DNA from: Planctomycetota bacterium
GTDB lineage: Bacteria > Planctomycetota > UBA11346
Assembly (NCBI GenBank): GCA_007131555.1
Contig: SLQH01000555.1
Coordinates: 1 to 11,095, forward strand
Direction: 5' to 3'
DNA length: 11,095 nt
Part shown: positions 1 to 7,664 of the stretch, piece by piece
Numbering within the stretch: position 1 is the first letter of the stretch
Layout of the letters: each line of letters begins with the position of its first letter
The notes under the pieces: model-generated
Databases searched by the model: none
Told to the model about the DNA's origin: nothing
Seen by the model: only the letters and a program-made list of their open reading frames with translations
Made by a program: the position numbers and the translations under genes

Positions 1-591
1 ATCGTGTTCTTCACCACCCAGGAATGCGGCTTCCTGCGCCTCGGCGCCGGTTTCACCACCGGCTCCAGCATCATGCCGCAGAAGCGTAATCCCGACCTCT
101 TCGAACTGCTGCGCGGCCGCGCCGCCCGCTTCCTGGGTCTGCGTACCGCCCTCTACGCCACCACCCTGGGCCTGCCCTCCGGCTACAGCCGCGACCTCCA
201 GGACACCAAGGCCCTGCTGCTGGACGGCGTGGCCCTGGCCCGCCAGGCCCTGGCCGTCACCGCCGCCGCCGCCCCGGCCCTGGAGCCTGTCGAAGATCGC
301 ATCCTGGCTGCCCTGGACCCGGCCATCTACGCCACCGATGAGGCCTATCGCCTGATGCGCGACCAGGGCCTGCCCTTCCGCGAGGCCTACATCGCCGTCG
401 GCCGGGCCCTTGATGCCATCCCGGCCTACGATCACCAGGCCACCCTGCGTCAGCGCAGCCACGCCGGCAGCACCGGCAACCTGGGCCTGGACGCCCTGGC
501 CGACCGGCTCAACCAGGCCCAGGCCGGCTGGGGACAGCGCGCTGACCAGTTGCACGGCACCTGGCACGCCCTGCTGGGCGACGACCTGTGA
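1..591 (+). CDS. argH: Argininosuccinate lyase, C-terminal part (5' end outside window)
   Basis: Last enzyme of arginine synthesis: cleaves argininosuccinate to arginine and fumarate in the cytoplasm, as a homotetramer in this family. The frame is open from base 1, so the gene starts upstream; 196 residues remain of a usual ~460. The fumarase/aspartase superfamily signature GSSIMPQKRNP lies at fragment residues 21-31 (bases 61-93); its second Ser is the expected catalytic base. The following segment with GLPSGYSRDLQDTK, then a late LPFREAY block, are ArgH hallmarks and argue against aspartase, fumarase or adenylosuccinate lyase. The C-terminus is complete, ending in TGA at 589-591. That stop overlaps the GTG start of the next gene (GTGA), suggesting translational coupling. 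Codon use is very GC-rich, like its neighbours. The family call is firm; substrate specificity rests on motif resemblance only, since the N-terminal two thirds are not visible. Confidence 0.9.
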   Translation: MVFFTTQECGFLRLGAGFTTGSSIMPQKRNPDLFELLRGRAARFLGLRTALYATTLGLPSGYSRDLQDTKALLLDGVALARQALAVTAAAAPALEPVEDRILAALDPAIYATDEAYRLMRDQGLPFREAYIAVGRALDAIPAYDHQATLRQRSHAGSTGNLGLDALADRLNQAQAGWGQRADQLHGTWHALLGDDL

Positions 592-929
592 ACGCCGTCG
601 ATCCCCTAGGCCGGCTCCAGGAACGTCTGCGCCGCTTCGCTGCGGCCCGTGACTGGGAACGCTTCCATGACCCCAAGAACCTGGTCATGGCCCTGGCTGG
701 TGAGGCCGGTGAGCTGGTGGAAGTGCTGCAATGGGTCGACCAGGACAGCTCCCGCAGTGCCGGCCAGGACCCCCTCCTGCGCCCCCGCCTGGCCGAGGAG
801 ATGGCCGACGTCTTCCTCTACCTCCTGCGTCTGGCCGATGTCACCGGCATCGACCTGGAGGCCGCCGCCCACGACAAGATCATCGCCAACGCCCGGCGCT
901 ACCCGCCAATTCCGGGACGCAAAGATTGA
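588..929 (+). CDS. MazG-like / dCTPase-type nucleotide pyrophosphohydrolase
   Basis: A 113-residue all-alpha NTP pyrophosphohydrolase of the MazG superfamily, closest by eye to the RS21-C6/DCTPP1 branch that hydrolyses dCTP and modified deoxynucleotides to monophosphates. The Mg-binding motifs are present: ExxE at E39/E42 within GEAGELVE, and ExxD at E71/D74 within EEMADV. LQW at 47-49 and a C-terminal KIIANARRYP block (97-106) fit that branch. Length matches single-domain members (~110-120 residues), not full two-domain MazG. GTG at 588 is chosen because it starts inside the argH stop (4-base overlap); no strong Shine-Dalgarno is visible, in keeping with coupled translation. The function is likely removal of non-canonical dNTPs; the actual substrate is inference. 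Its pairing with argH looks positional rather than a shared pathway. Confidence 0.85.
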   Translation: MNAVDPLGRLQERLRRFAAARDWERFHDPKNLVMALAGEAGELVEVLQWVDQDSSRSAGQDPLLRPRLAEEMADVFLYLLRLADVTGIDLEAAAHDKIIANARRYPPIPGRKD

Positions 930-993
930 CGTCCGCCCCCTGGTCCTGGCCGATGATGCCGCTATAGAAGGGCGTCCGACACAAGGAGTCGCC

Positions 994-2622
994 ATGCCCG
1001 ATGCCAGTCCCTACCCCCAGGTTCGTCGTATTGCCCAGGTGGCTGCCGACCTGGGCCTTGATCCTGATGAGATCCTGCCGCATGGGCACTACATCGCCAA
1101 GGTCCCGATCGATGAGTTGACCCGCCGGGCTGATCAGCCCGATGGCCGCCTGGTGCTGGTCACGGCCATGACCCCCACGCCCCAGGGTGAAGGCAAGACC
1201 ACCGCCGCCATCGGCCTGACCGATGCCCTGCGGCGCTGCGGTCACAAGGCCGGGCTGTGCCTGCGCGAACCCTCGCTGGGCCCTTACTTCGGCGTCAAGG
1301 GCGGTGGTACCGGGGCCGGTCGGGCCCAGCTGTTCCCGGCCGAGGACATCAACCTCCATTTCGTCGGCGACATGTACTCGGTCAGCAAGGCCAACAACCT
1401 CCTGGCCTGCATGGTCGACAACCACCTGCAATGGGGCAACGCACTGAACATCGACCCCCGGCGTATCGTCCTGCGCCGGGTCATCGACCTCAACGACCGG
1501 GCCCTGCGCGAGATCTTCGTCGGCCTCGGCGGAGTCCTGCATGGTGTCCCCCGTCGCGACGGGTTCATGATAACCCCGGCCTGCGAGGTCATGGCCATGC
1601 TGTGCCTGGCCCAGGACTACGCCGACCTGGGACGGCGACTGGCCGCCACCGTGGTCGGCTTCACCTACGACGGACGGCCAATCCGGGCCGCGGATCTCGG
1701 GGCCCACGGGGCCATGCAGGTCCTGCTGCGCGATGCCATCCATCCGAATCTGGTCCAGACCCTGGAAGGCAGTCCGGCCTTCGTCCATGCCGGCCCCTTC
1801 GCCTCCATCGCCCAGGGCACCAACACCGCCATCGCCACCCGCATGGCCCTCAAGCTCTGCGACTACGTGGTCACCGAAGCCGGTTTCGCCAGCGACCTGG
1901 GAGCCGAGAAGTTCATCAACATCAAGTGCCGCAGCGCTGGCCTGCAGCCCTCGGTGGCGGTGGTGGTGGCCACCGCCAAGGCCATCGCCTACCATGGTGG
2001 CCGCAAACCGAACGGCGGCTTCGCCAACCTCGCCCGCCATCTGGCCAATGTCCGCAGCTACGGCCTGAGCCCAGTAGTGGCTCTGAGCCGCTTCCCGGAG
2101 GACCGCGACCAGGACCTGGCCGAGATCATCGCCTTCTGCGCCGAGCAGGGTGCCCCGGCGGTGATCTGCACCCACTTTGACGAGGGCGGAGCCGGGGCCA
2201 TGGATCTAGCCCAGGCGGTGGTGGCCGCCGATGCCGCCCACCAAGGGCCGATCCGCTTCACCTACCCCCTGGACATGCCCCTGGTCGACAAGATCCGTAC
2301 CGTCGCCACCACCCTCTACGGCGCTGCTGACATCAGCCTGGACAAGGCCGCCCGCCAGGACCTCACGATGATCGAGGCCAACGGCTTCGGCTCCTTGCCG
2401 ATCTGCATCGCCAAGACCTCACGCTCGCTCAGCGACGACTCCACCCGCCGTGGCACCCCCCAGGGCTTCACCCTGCATATCAACGAACTGCGCCTGTGCG
2501 CCGGAGCCGGCTTCGTGGTCGCCATCGCCGGCAACATCATGACCATGCCCGGCCTGCCCCGCGAACCCGCAGCCGCCCGCATCAGGGTCGATGACCAGGG
2601 GCGGGTGAGCGGGTTGACGTGA
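994..2622 (+). CDS. fhs: Formate--tetrahydrofolate ligase
   Basis: ATP-dependent ligation of formate to tetrahydrofolate, giving 10-formyl-THF for purine and formyl-Met synthesis or for formate assimilation in C1 metabolism; cytoplasmic. The product is 542 residues, slightly shorter than the usual ~555-560. The P-loop TPTPQGEGKTT is at residues 60-70, followed by the family block REPSLGPYFGVKGG and EDINLHF. Further blocks are NLVQTLEGSPAF, DYVVTEAGFASDLGAEKF, AKTSRSLSDD and a C-terminal TMPGLP. The frame is open back to base 649, but ATG 994 is chosen because AAGGAG (983-988) sits 5 bases upstream, the N-terminus then matches the family, and the extension would overlap the preceding gene in another frame. 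A weak -10-like TATAGA lies at 963-968 without a convincing -35, so the gene may share the upstream transcript. The N-terminus lacks part of the usual leading helix, which accounts for the short length. Confidence 0.96.
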   Translation: MPDASPYPQVRRIAQVAADLGLDPDEILPHGHYIAKVPIDELTRRADQPDGRLVLVTAMTPTPQGEGKTTAAIGLTDALRRCGHKAGLCLREPSLGPYFGVKGGGTGAGRAQLFPAEDINLHFVGDMYSVSKANNLLACMVDNHLQWGNALNIDPRRIVLRRVIDLNDRALREIFVGLGGVLHGVPRRDGFMITPACEVMAMLCLAQDYADLGRRLAATVVGFTYDGRPIRAADLGAHGAMQVLLRDAIHPNLVQTLEGSPAFVHAGPFASIAQGTNTAIATRMALKLCDYVVTEAGFASDLGAEKFINIKCRSAGLQPSVAVVVATAKAIAYHGGRKPNGGFANLARHLANVRSYGLSPVVALSRFPEDRDQDLAEIIAFCAEQGAPAVICTHFDEGGAGAMDLAQAVVAADAAHQGPIRFTYPLDMPLVDKIRTVATTLYGAADISLDKAARQDLTMIEANGFGSLPICIAKTSRSLSDDSTRRGTPQGFTLHINELRLCAGAGFVVAIAGNIMTMPGLPREPAAARIRVDDQGRVSGLT

Positions 2623-2709
2623 GAATGGGGACGTCCTGGTCATCTGTCTGCATCTGAGGTAGCAGCGCACCCTGCTCCACCCGACACGCAAGCCGCCCTG
2701 ATTCGCCCC

Positions 2710-2736
2710 TTGACAGAGTTAGGCACGCCGTAACCT
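2710..2736 (+). promoter_or_regulatory. Possible promoter for feoA
   Basis: A perfect TTGACA (2710-2715) is followed after 15 bases by TAACCT (2731-2736), which matches only 3 of 6 consensus -10 positions. It lies in the 160-base gap between fhs and feoA, the expected place for a new promoter. The spacer is short, so confidence is low. I see no Fur-box-like inverted repeat nearby. Confidence 0.3.
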
Positions 2737-2782
2737 CTTGCCGTATCAGAACAGTTCACTCCTACTCGTAGCAGGTTACGCC

Positions 2783-3028
2783 ATGGCTTCCCCTACCCTG
2801 TTCTCCCTGTCTGATCTGACCGAAGGCCAGCACGGGACACTGGACCACATCGCCGGCGGCGCCGAGGTCTGTGAGCGTCTCAGTTCGATGGGCTTCGTGC
2901 CGGGGGTCGCGGTCTCCATGCTGCGCCGCCAGGGCAGTGGTCCGGTGCTGGTGATGATTGGCAGTTCGCGGATCGCCATCGGTCAGGGCATGGCGGCCAA
3001 GGTCATGGTGTCCTGTGAGGATGACTGA
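2783..3028 (+). CDS. feoA: Ferrous iron transport protein A (FeoA)
   Basis: A small cytoplasmic SH3-like protein that works with FeoB in Fe(II) uptake. 81 residues, the family's usual size (75-85). Recognisable features are an N-terminal LSDLTEGQHGTL, the central ERLSSMGFVPGVAVSMLRR core (the L..MG..PG pattern of FeoA), and a C-terminal strand region with IAIGQGMAAKVMV. ATG 2783 is preferred over the in-frame TTG at 2738: FeoA homology begins here and an AGG (2773-2775) is placed 7 bases upstream, although the Shine-Dalgarno is weak. feoB follows after 67 bases on the same strand. The role is by family; how FeoA affects FeoB (regulator or assembly partner) is not settled by the sequence. Confidence 0.92.
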   Translation: MASPTLFSLSDLTEGQHGTLDHIAGGAEVCERLSSMGFVPGVAVSMLRRQGSGPVLVMIGSSRIAIGQGMAAKVMVSCEDD

Positions 3029-3067
3029 CCAGACCAGCCCCCTTAAGCGCGTCTTTTTTTGTCATAA

Positions 3068-3088
3068 CTTTTAGTCAAAGCTAAAGGA
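3068..3088 (+). promoter_or_regulatory. Small hairpin overlapping the feoB ribosome binding site
   Basis: CTTTTAG (3068-3074) can pair with CTAAAG (3081-3086) across a 6-base loop, leaving one bulged T. The right arm covers most of the feoB Shine-Dalgarno AAAGGA (3083-3088). The stem is AT-rich and weak. It sits in an unusually AT-rich patch for this window (3054-3090), so it could be chance pairing; regulation of feoB translation is a guess. Confidence 0.25.
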
Positions 3089-3095
3089 ATCGTCC

Positions 3096-5195
3096 GTGGA
3101 ACAGCTTTCCGTCGCCCTGACCGGCAATCCCAATACCGGCAAGACCACCACCTTCAATATGCTCACCGGCGCCCGTCAGCATGTCGCCAACTACCCCGGC
3201 GTGACCATTGATATCGCCGAGGGGCGCATTGAGCACAATGACACCGCCCTGACCATCAGTGATCTGCCCGGCACCTATTCGCTGGCGGCATCCAGCGAGG
3301 ACGAACGGGTGGCCCGCAACTTCCTCATCGAGGTCCCGACCGATGTGGTCATCGATGTGGTTGACGCCACCAATCTGGAACGCAACCTGTATCTGGCCTT
3401 GCAACTGATCGAGTTCGGCAAGCCCCTGGTGCTGTCCTTGAATCTGAGTGATGCTGCCAGCCGTCAGGGTCTGGAAATCGACACCACCGCCTTGAGCGAA
3501 GCCCTGGGAGTGCCCTGCATCCCCACCGTGGCCAGCAAGCGCCAGGGTCGCAGCGCCCTGCTCGACAGCGCCATCGAGGAGGTGCGGCGCCATCGCCAGA
3601 TGGTCGGCCACCACAAGCATCCCAGCGAACGCAATCGGGTCCCCTACGGTGAAGAGATCGAAGCCCAGATCCGCTCGGTCCAGGATCACCTGATCCACAG
3701 CGACCTGATCGGCAAGGACCATCCGGCCCGCTGGTATGCCCTCAAACTACTGGAGGATGACCGCCAGATCATCGAACGCTATCACCTGGACGAGGCGCTT
3801 GCCGTGGCCGCCAAGGCCCGGGCCGCCCTGGAAGCCCACCACGGCAGTGATGCCGCCAGCGTGATCCGGGCTCGGCGTCTGGCGGTGATCGCTGAGATCT
3901 GCCGCCGCTGCGTGCGCACCGTCGGCGCCCAAGCTGTCGACCATACCGAACGCCTTGACCGGGTGCTGACCCATCCGGTCCTGGGCATGATCAGCTTCCT
4001 GGCTATGATGTTTGTCATCTTCCAGGCGGTCTTCCTGCTGGGGGCCTATCCGATGGAATGGCTGGAAGAGGGCTTCGAGGCCCTGGGAGGGTGGGTCGGC
4101 TCCCTGTGGACTGATGATGGCGGCCTGCTGCGCTCTCTGGTGGTCGATGGCATGATCACCGGGGTCGGCGAGGTGCTGGTCTTCACGCCCAACATCCTGC
4201 TGTTGTTCCTGGCCATCGCCCTGCTGGAGGCCTCCGGCTATATGAGCCGGGCGGCCTTCCTGATGGACCGCTACATGCATCGGGTCGGCCTGCACGGCAA
4301 GAGCTTCATCCCCATGCTGGTCGGCTTCGGCTGCACGGTCCCGGCGATCATGGCCACCCGCATCCTTGAAAACCGGCGCGACCGCCTGACCACCATCATG
4401 GTCCTGCCGTTGATGTCCTGCGGGGCCCGCATCCCGATCTATGCCCTGCTGATCCCCTGCTTCTTTCCCCCAGCCTGGCAGGGCACGGTGTTCTTCGGTC
4501 TGTACTGCGCCGGCATCCTGCTGGCCATCGCTCTGGCCATGCTTCTCAAGGGCACCCTGCTACGCGGCGAGACCCCGCATTTCCTGCTGGAACTCCCATC
4601 CTACCGCCGACCAGCCCTGCGCGATGTCGCCTACTTCACCGGCCAGCGCACCTGGCAGTACATCAAGAAGGCCGGCACCATCATCCTGGCCGCCGCCGTG
4701 ATCATCTGGGCCCTGGGCACCTTCCCCCGTCTGGAACATGACGAGGAGACCATGGACGAGGCCGCCTACCAGGAGGCCGCCCTGCGCCATTCGGTCATCG
4801 GCCGGGTGGGAGCTGGCTTGCAGCCGATCATGGCCCCGGCCGGCTTCGATGAGCGGCTTACCACGGCCTTCATCGGTGCCTCGGCCGCCAAAGAGGTCTT
4901 CGTCACCCAGATGGGCATCATCTTCGCCCTGGGCGAGATCGACCCCGAGGACGATGATGACGATTCCTCAGCACGCGCCCAACTGCGGGCCCGCCTGCGG
5001 GCCGAGTATCCGCCCTTGGTCGGCATCTGCGTGCTGCTGTTCGCCCTGATCGGCACCCCCTGTGTGGCCACCCTGGCCATCACCCGGCGTGAGACCCGCT
5101 CCTGGACCTGGGCCATCGGCCAGTGGGTCGGCCTGACCCTGGTCGCCTACCTGGTCGCGGTCCTGGTCTATCAGATCGGGTCGATCTGGTGGTAG
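3096..5195 (+). CDS. feoB: Ferrous iron transporter FeoB
   Basis: Inner-membrane Fe(II) uptake protein with a cytoplasmic N-terminal G domain. 699 residues, within the family's range (E. coli is longer, ~773). G motifs: G1 GNPNTGKT at 10-17, NYPGVT at 32-37 (switch I), G3 DLPG at 56-59, G4 NLSD at 116-119 and a G5-like SKRQG near 147. A helical linker follows to about residue 285. The membrane part then carries two Gate regions, with GFGC at 410-413 (T replaces the usual N after it) and SCGARIP from 441, and later GASAAKEVFVTQMG. An acidic run (616-623) lies in a late cytoplasmic loop. The GTG start is supported by AAAGGA (3083-3088), 7 bases upstream. It follows feoA and precedes a Cys-rich small membrane gene, as in many feo operons. 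Confidence 0.97.
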   Translation: MEQLSVALTGNPNTGKTTTFNMLTGARQHVANYPGVTIDIAEGRIEHNDTALTISDLPGTYSLAASSEDERVARNFLIEVPTDVVIDVVDATNLERNLYLALQLIEFGKPLVLSLNLSDAASRQGLEIDTTALSEALGVPCIPTVASKRQGRSALLDSAIEEVRRHRQMVGHHKHPSERNRVPYGEEIEAQIRSVQDHLIHSDLIGKDHPARWYALKLLEDDRQIIERYHLDEALAVAAKARAALEAHHGSDAASVIRARRLAVIAEICRRCVRTVGAQAVDHTERLDRVLTHPVLGMISFLAMMFVIFQAVFLLGAYPMEWLEEGFEALGGWVGSLWTDDGGLLRSLVVDGMITGVGEVLVFTPNILLLFLAIALLEASGYMSRAAFLMDRYMHRVGLHGKSFIPMLVGFGCTVPAIMATRILENRRDRLTTIMVLPLMSCGARIPIYALLIPCFFPPAWQGTVFFGLYCAGILLAIALAMLLKGTLLRGETPHFLLELPSYRRPALRDVAYFTGQRTWQYIKKAGTIILAAAVIIWALGTFPRLEHDEETMDEAAYQEAALRHSVIGRVGAGLQPIMAPAGFDERLTTAFIGASAAKEVFVTQMGIIFALGEIDPEDDDDDSSARAQLRARLRAEYPPLVGICVLLFALIGTPCVATLAITRRETRSWTWAIGQWVGLTLVAYLVAVLVYQIGSIWW

Positions 5196-5231
5196 GACCC
5201 ATCCCTCCCCCCAATGGCGTAGGAGCCCGTC

Positions 5232-5438
5232 ATGGAGACGATCATCGTCGTGACCATCATCGTCCTGGCGGTGATCTTCGCCCTGTGGCGTGGTTCACGG
5301 GCCGCTCGCGGTGACTGTTCGTCCTGCTGCTGTGGCTCCAGTGCCAGTCCGACATGTGGCGGCTGTCCGGACCGGCAGCAGCAGGACGACGACAGCGACC
5401 CGGCTGCCATGCCGCCCCCTGGCACCAGGGCCGATTAG
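5232..5438 (+). CDS. FeoB-associated Cys-rich small membrane protein
   Basis: 68 residues: an N-terminal hydrophobic helix (about residues 3-19) directly followed by Arg residues (20, 23, 26), then a Cys-rich patch and a polar acidic tail. The Cys are at 29, 32, 33, 34, 42 and 45, as CSSCCC and CGGC, a plausible metal or Fe-S binding pattern. By positive-inside logic the Cys patch should face the cytoplasm. AGGAG (5221-5225) lies 6 bases before ATG, and the gene starts 36 bases after feoB. Size, topology and position match the known FeoB-associated Cys-rich family found downstream of feoB in many bacteria. It is unlike FeoC, which is a soluble winged-helix protein. A part in iron handling at the FeoB exit is plausible but inferred. 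The tail after residue 46 is Gln/Asp/Pro-rich and likely disordered. Confidence 0.8.
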   Translation: METIIVVTIIVLAVIFALWRGSRAARGDCSSCCCGSSASPTCGGCPDRQQQDDDSDPAAMPPPGTRAD

Positions 5439-5471
5439 GGCTTGATCGGCCATCGCGGGGGATCAAAACCC
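5438..5471 (+). promoter_or_regulatory. Inverted repeat between the feo group and trpB
   Basis: TTGATC (5442-5447) pairs exactly with GATCAA (5461-5466) over a 13-base loop, and outer GGG (5438-5440) can pair with CCC (5469-5471) across a small internal loop. No T-run follows, so it is not a clear intrinsic terminator. It could be a transcript-end structure of the feo operon or an operator/leader hairpin of trpB. Confidence 0.35.
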
Positions 5472-5507
5472 CTCCTGCGCATCGCACCGATGCCCCAGGA
5501 GTTCCGC

Positions 5508-6872
5508 ATGGCCAACTACACCAAGATCCTGCTGCGCGAAGACGAGATGCCGCGTCAGTGGTACAATCTCAACGCCGACTTCCCGACACCGATGCCGCCA
5601 CCAGTGGGCATGGATGGACAGCCCATCACGCCCGAGGCCCTGGCCCCGGTGTTCCCGATGAACCTCATCGAGCAGGAGATGTGCACCGACCGCTGGGTGG
5701 ACATCCCCGAAGAGATCCTCGGCATGCTGCGGATCTGGCGGCCCAGCCCCCTGTACCGGGCCCGCCGCCTGGAGCAGGCCCTGGGCACCCCGGCCAAGAT
5801 TTTCTACAAGAATGAAGGCGTCTCGCCGGCCGGCTCGCATAAGCCCAACAGCGCTGTGGCCCAGGCCTGGTACAACAAGCAGTTCGGCATCAAGCGCCTC
5901 TGCACCGAAACCGGTGCTGGCCAGTGGGGCAGCGCCCTGTCCTTCGCCTGCAAGCTGGTCGGCATCAGTTGCCGGGTGTTCATGGTCCGCATCAGCTTCG
6001 ACCAGAAGCCCTTCCGTCAAATGATGATGCGCACCTGGGGCGGCGAATGCGTGGCCTCGCCCTCGGAGCTGACCGAGACCGGTCGTCGCATCCTGGCCGA
6101 GAACCCCAGCACCCCCGGCAGCCTCGGCATCGCCATCAGCGAGGCCATTGAACAGGCGGTCCAGGACCCCGAATGCCGCTATGCCCTGGGCAGCGTCCTC
6201 AACCATGTCATGCTGCACCAGACCATCATCGGCCTGGAAACCCAGAAGCAGCTGGCCCAGGTCGGCGAATACCCCGACGTGGTGATCGGCTGCGCCGGCG
6301 GCGGCTCGAACTTCGCTGGCATGGCCTTCCCCTTCATCGGCGACAAGATCGCCGGCAAGCAGGTCCGCATCCTAGCCATCGAACCCGAGGCCTGCCCGAC
6401 CCTGACCCGTGCCCCCTACGTCTACGACACTGGGGACTGCGCCATGATGACCCCCCTGCTGCCGATGCACAGCCTGGGCCACACCTTCGTTCCCGAACCG
6501 ATCCACGCCGGCGGCCTGCGCTACCACGGTATGGCCCCGATGGTCAGCCATGGCGTTCAACTGGGCCTGATCGAACCGCAGTCGATCGGCCAAATGGAAT
6601 GCTACCAGGCGGCGGTCCAGTTTGCCCACAACGAAGGCTTCATCCCCGCCCCAGAGACCTCCCACGCCATCGCCTCGGCCATCCGCGAGGCCCAACGGGC
6701 CAAGGAGGAAGGCCAGGAGCGGACCATCGTCCTCAACTGGTCCGGCCACGGCCTGATGGACCTGACCGGCTACCAAGCCTACTTCGACGGCAAACTGGCG
6801 GATTACGCCTTGCCCGAGGAGATGATGGCCCGCTCCCTGAGCGCCCTGGAAGGCCTGCCGAAGCCGGCATAG
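5508..6872 (+). CDS. trpB: Tryptophan synthase beta chain, TrpB2 type
   Basis: PLP enzyme that condenses indole with serine to give tryptophan. The 454-residue length and motifs are those of the TrpB2 group, not the ~400-residue TrpB1. PLP lysine is K112 in GSHKPNSA (TrpB1 has HK-x-NN). The catalytic Glu is E134 in ETGAGQWG. The PLP-phosphate loop GGGSN is at 264-268, and the C-terminal part carries the NWSGHG block. The long N-terminal segment before the lysine is typical of TrpB2. ATG 5508 is chosen because AGGAG (5497-5501) lies 6 bases upstream; an in-frame ATG at 5490 has no such site. No trpA or other trp gene is adjacent. TrpB2 often acts without TrpA, for example salvaging indole, and in some lineages accepts O-phosphoserine; which applies here cannot be read from the sequence. 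A strong terminator follows. Confidence 0.95.
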   Translation: MANYTKILLREDEMPRQWYNLNADFPTPMPPPVGMDGQPITPEALAPVFPMNLIEQEMCTDRWVDIPEEILGMLRIWRPSPLYRARRLEQALGTPAKIFYKNEGVSPAGSHKPNSAVAQAWYNKQFGIKRLCTETGAGQWGSALSFACKLVGISCRVFMVRISFDQKPFRQMMMRTWGGECVASPSELTETGRRILAENPSTPGSLGIAISEAIEQAVQDPECRYALGSVLNHVMLHQTIIGLETQKQLAQVGEYPDVVIGCAGGGSNFAGMAFPFIGDKIAGKQVRILAIEPEACPTLTRAPYVYDTGDCAMMTPLLPMHSLGHTFVPEPIHAGGLRYHGMAPMVSHGVQLGLIEPQSIGQMECYQAAVQFAHNEGFIPAPETSHAIASAIREAQRAKEEGQERTIVLNWSGHGLMDLTGYQAYFDGKLADYALPEEMMARSLSALEGLPKPA

Positions 6873-6878
6873 CCCGCC

Positions 6879-6918
6879 TTTGAGACGCCCCGTCACCCTG
6901 GCGGCGGGGCGTTTCAAA
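6879..6918. terminator. Bidirectional intrinsic terminator between convergent genes
   Basis: A 14-bp stem (6879-6892 with 6905-6918), fully paired apart from one G-T wobble, encloses a 12-base loop. The arms have a GC-rich core (ACGCCCCG/CGGGGCGT) and outer TTTGA/TTCAAA ends, so both strands place A's before and T's after the core. It starts 7 bases after the trpB stop and ends 14 bases before the end of the convergent outer-membrane gene, so it can serve both. Confidence 0.85.
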
Positions 6919-6931
6919 CGGGACATCCCAA

Positions 6932-7519
6932 TCAGAAACGCCAGCCCACGGTCCCGGTCAAGAAGAAGCCTTCCTGTTCGAACTTCCTGCTGCCATCGAT
7001 GCTGAAATCGCCACGGGTGAAGAGATAGCCGCCGCCAGCGGCAACCACCAGACCTTCGCGGGGGTTGCTGGCGAAGACCAGCTGGGCCATCAGGCCGTAT
7101 TCGTACATCCAGCTGTTGTCATCGTAGGAATCGCTGTCGAGGCGCACTTTGATGTCGGTACGGGACCAGCCGATGAAGGATTGGAAGTCAAGGCTGAGGG
7201 CCTGGGAGAAAGGATAGGCCTGGGCGAAGTAGAGTCGGGCCCCCATGGATTCGTAGGACAGGTCCAAGGGACCCTCTGCGTAATCAGCCTTCTGTTGGAT
7301 GCCGGAGATGCCCCAAGAAGAGGCTCCGGTCACGTTCCACAGGCCGACTTCAAGGCGGCGCGAATCATCCCACTTTTCTTCAACACGATCCACCCCTGGA
7401 GGCTGGAAGCTGAATCCTTCACTACCTCTATGGTAGCTGAAACGGATGTCATCAGCAGCCTCAAGAGTGACTGCAAGCATGACGGCCAGCAACAGGGTCA
7501 ACATGATCGGACGATGCAT
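6932..7519 (-). CDS. Small predicted outer-membrane beta-barrel protein, family not recognised
   Basis: 195 residues. The N-terminus is a clear Sec signal peptide: MHR, then a hydrophobic stretch (about 5-19), with likely cleavage after A21 or A22. The mature ~174 residues alternate polar and hydrophobic/aromatic residues in strand-like segments and end in GTVGWRF, the C-terminal aromatic signature recognised by the BAM insertion machinery. Size suits an 8-stranded barrel of the OmpA-like/OmpW-like kind, but I recognise no specific family and assign no function. The start at 7519 is chosen because AGGAG (7526-7530 on the complement) lies 6 bases upstream and the signal peptide begins there; an upstream in-frame start at 7552 would put 11 extra residues ahead of it. 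Its codon use appears less GC-extreme than neighbouring genes. It lies 145 bases after the phosphoesterase stop, so it may have its own promoter, though none is convincing. Confidence 0.75.
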   Translation of the reverse strand: MHRPIMLTLLLAVMLAVTLEAADDIRFSYHRGSEGFSFQPPGVDRVEEKWDDSRRLEVGLWNVTGASSWGISGIQQKADYAEGPLDLSYESMGARLYFAQAYPFSQALSLDFQSFIGWSRTDIKVRLDSDSYDDNSWMYEYGLMAQLVFASNPREGLVVAAGGGYLFTRGDFSIDGSRKFEQEGFFLTGTVGWRF

Positions 7520-7664
7520 GACGTACTCCTGGGCGAAAATAAAGGTAAGCATTCAGGCCAGAATGGCGACCGAACTGAGTAAGGGATCTACATCACTTGG
7601 AAAGTAAGTGTACTGGGCCCCATGACAATGCCAACAGGACCCCCGCCGCCCCAGACTGCCAGGC

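Noticed and set aside
649..993. N-terminal extension of fhs
   Set aside because: It would overlap the nucleotide pyrophosphohydrolase in another frame, looks like shadow peptide (Trp/Pro/Ser/Arg-rich), and a good ribosome binding site precedes ATG 994.
880..2175. Long open frame on the - strand opposite fhs
   Set aside because: Antisense shadow of a GC-rich gene: low-complexity Gly/Asp/His-rich translation with no family resemblance, while the + strand encodes an unmistakable enzyme.
2623..2782. Fur box upstream of feoA
   Set aside because: Looked for a GATAAT-type 19-base inverted repeat and found none; iron regulation cannot be claimed from the sequence.
3041..3060. T7 run after feoA as an intrinsic terminator
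   Set aside because: No GC-rich stem precedes the T-run; the nearby CTTAAG and GCGC are only short self-complementary words.
7594..7640. Short inverted repeats in the gap between the phosphoesterase and the outer-membrane gene
   Set aside because: CACTT/AAGTG (7594-7598, 7606-7610) and a mismatched GGGCC/GGCCC-like pair near 7615-7642 are too short or broken, with no T-run, to call a terminator or operator.
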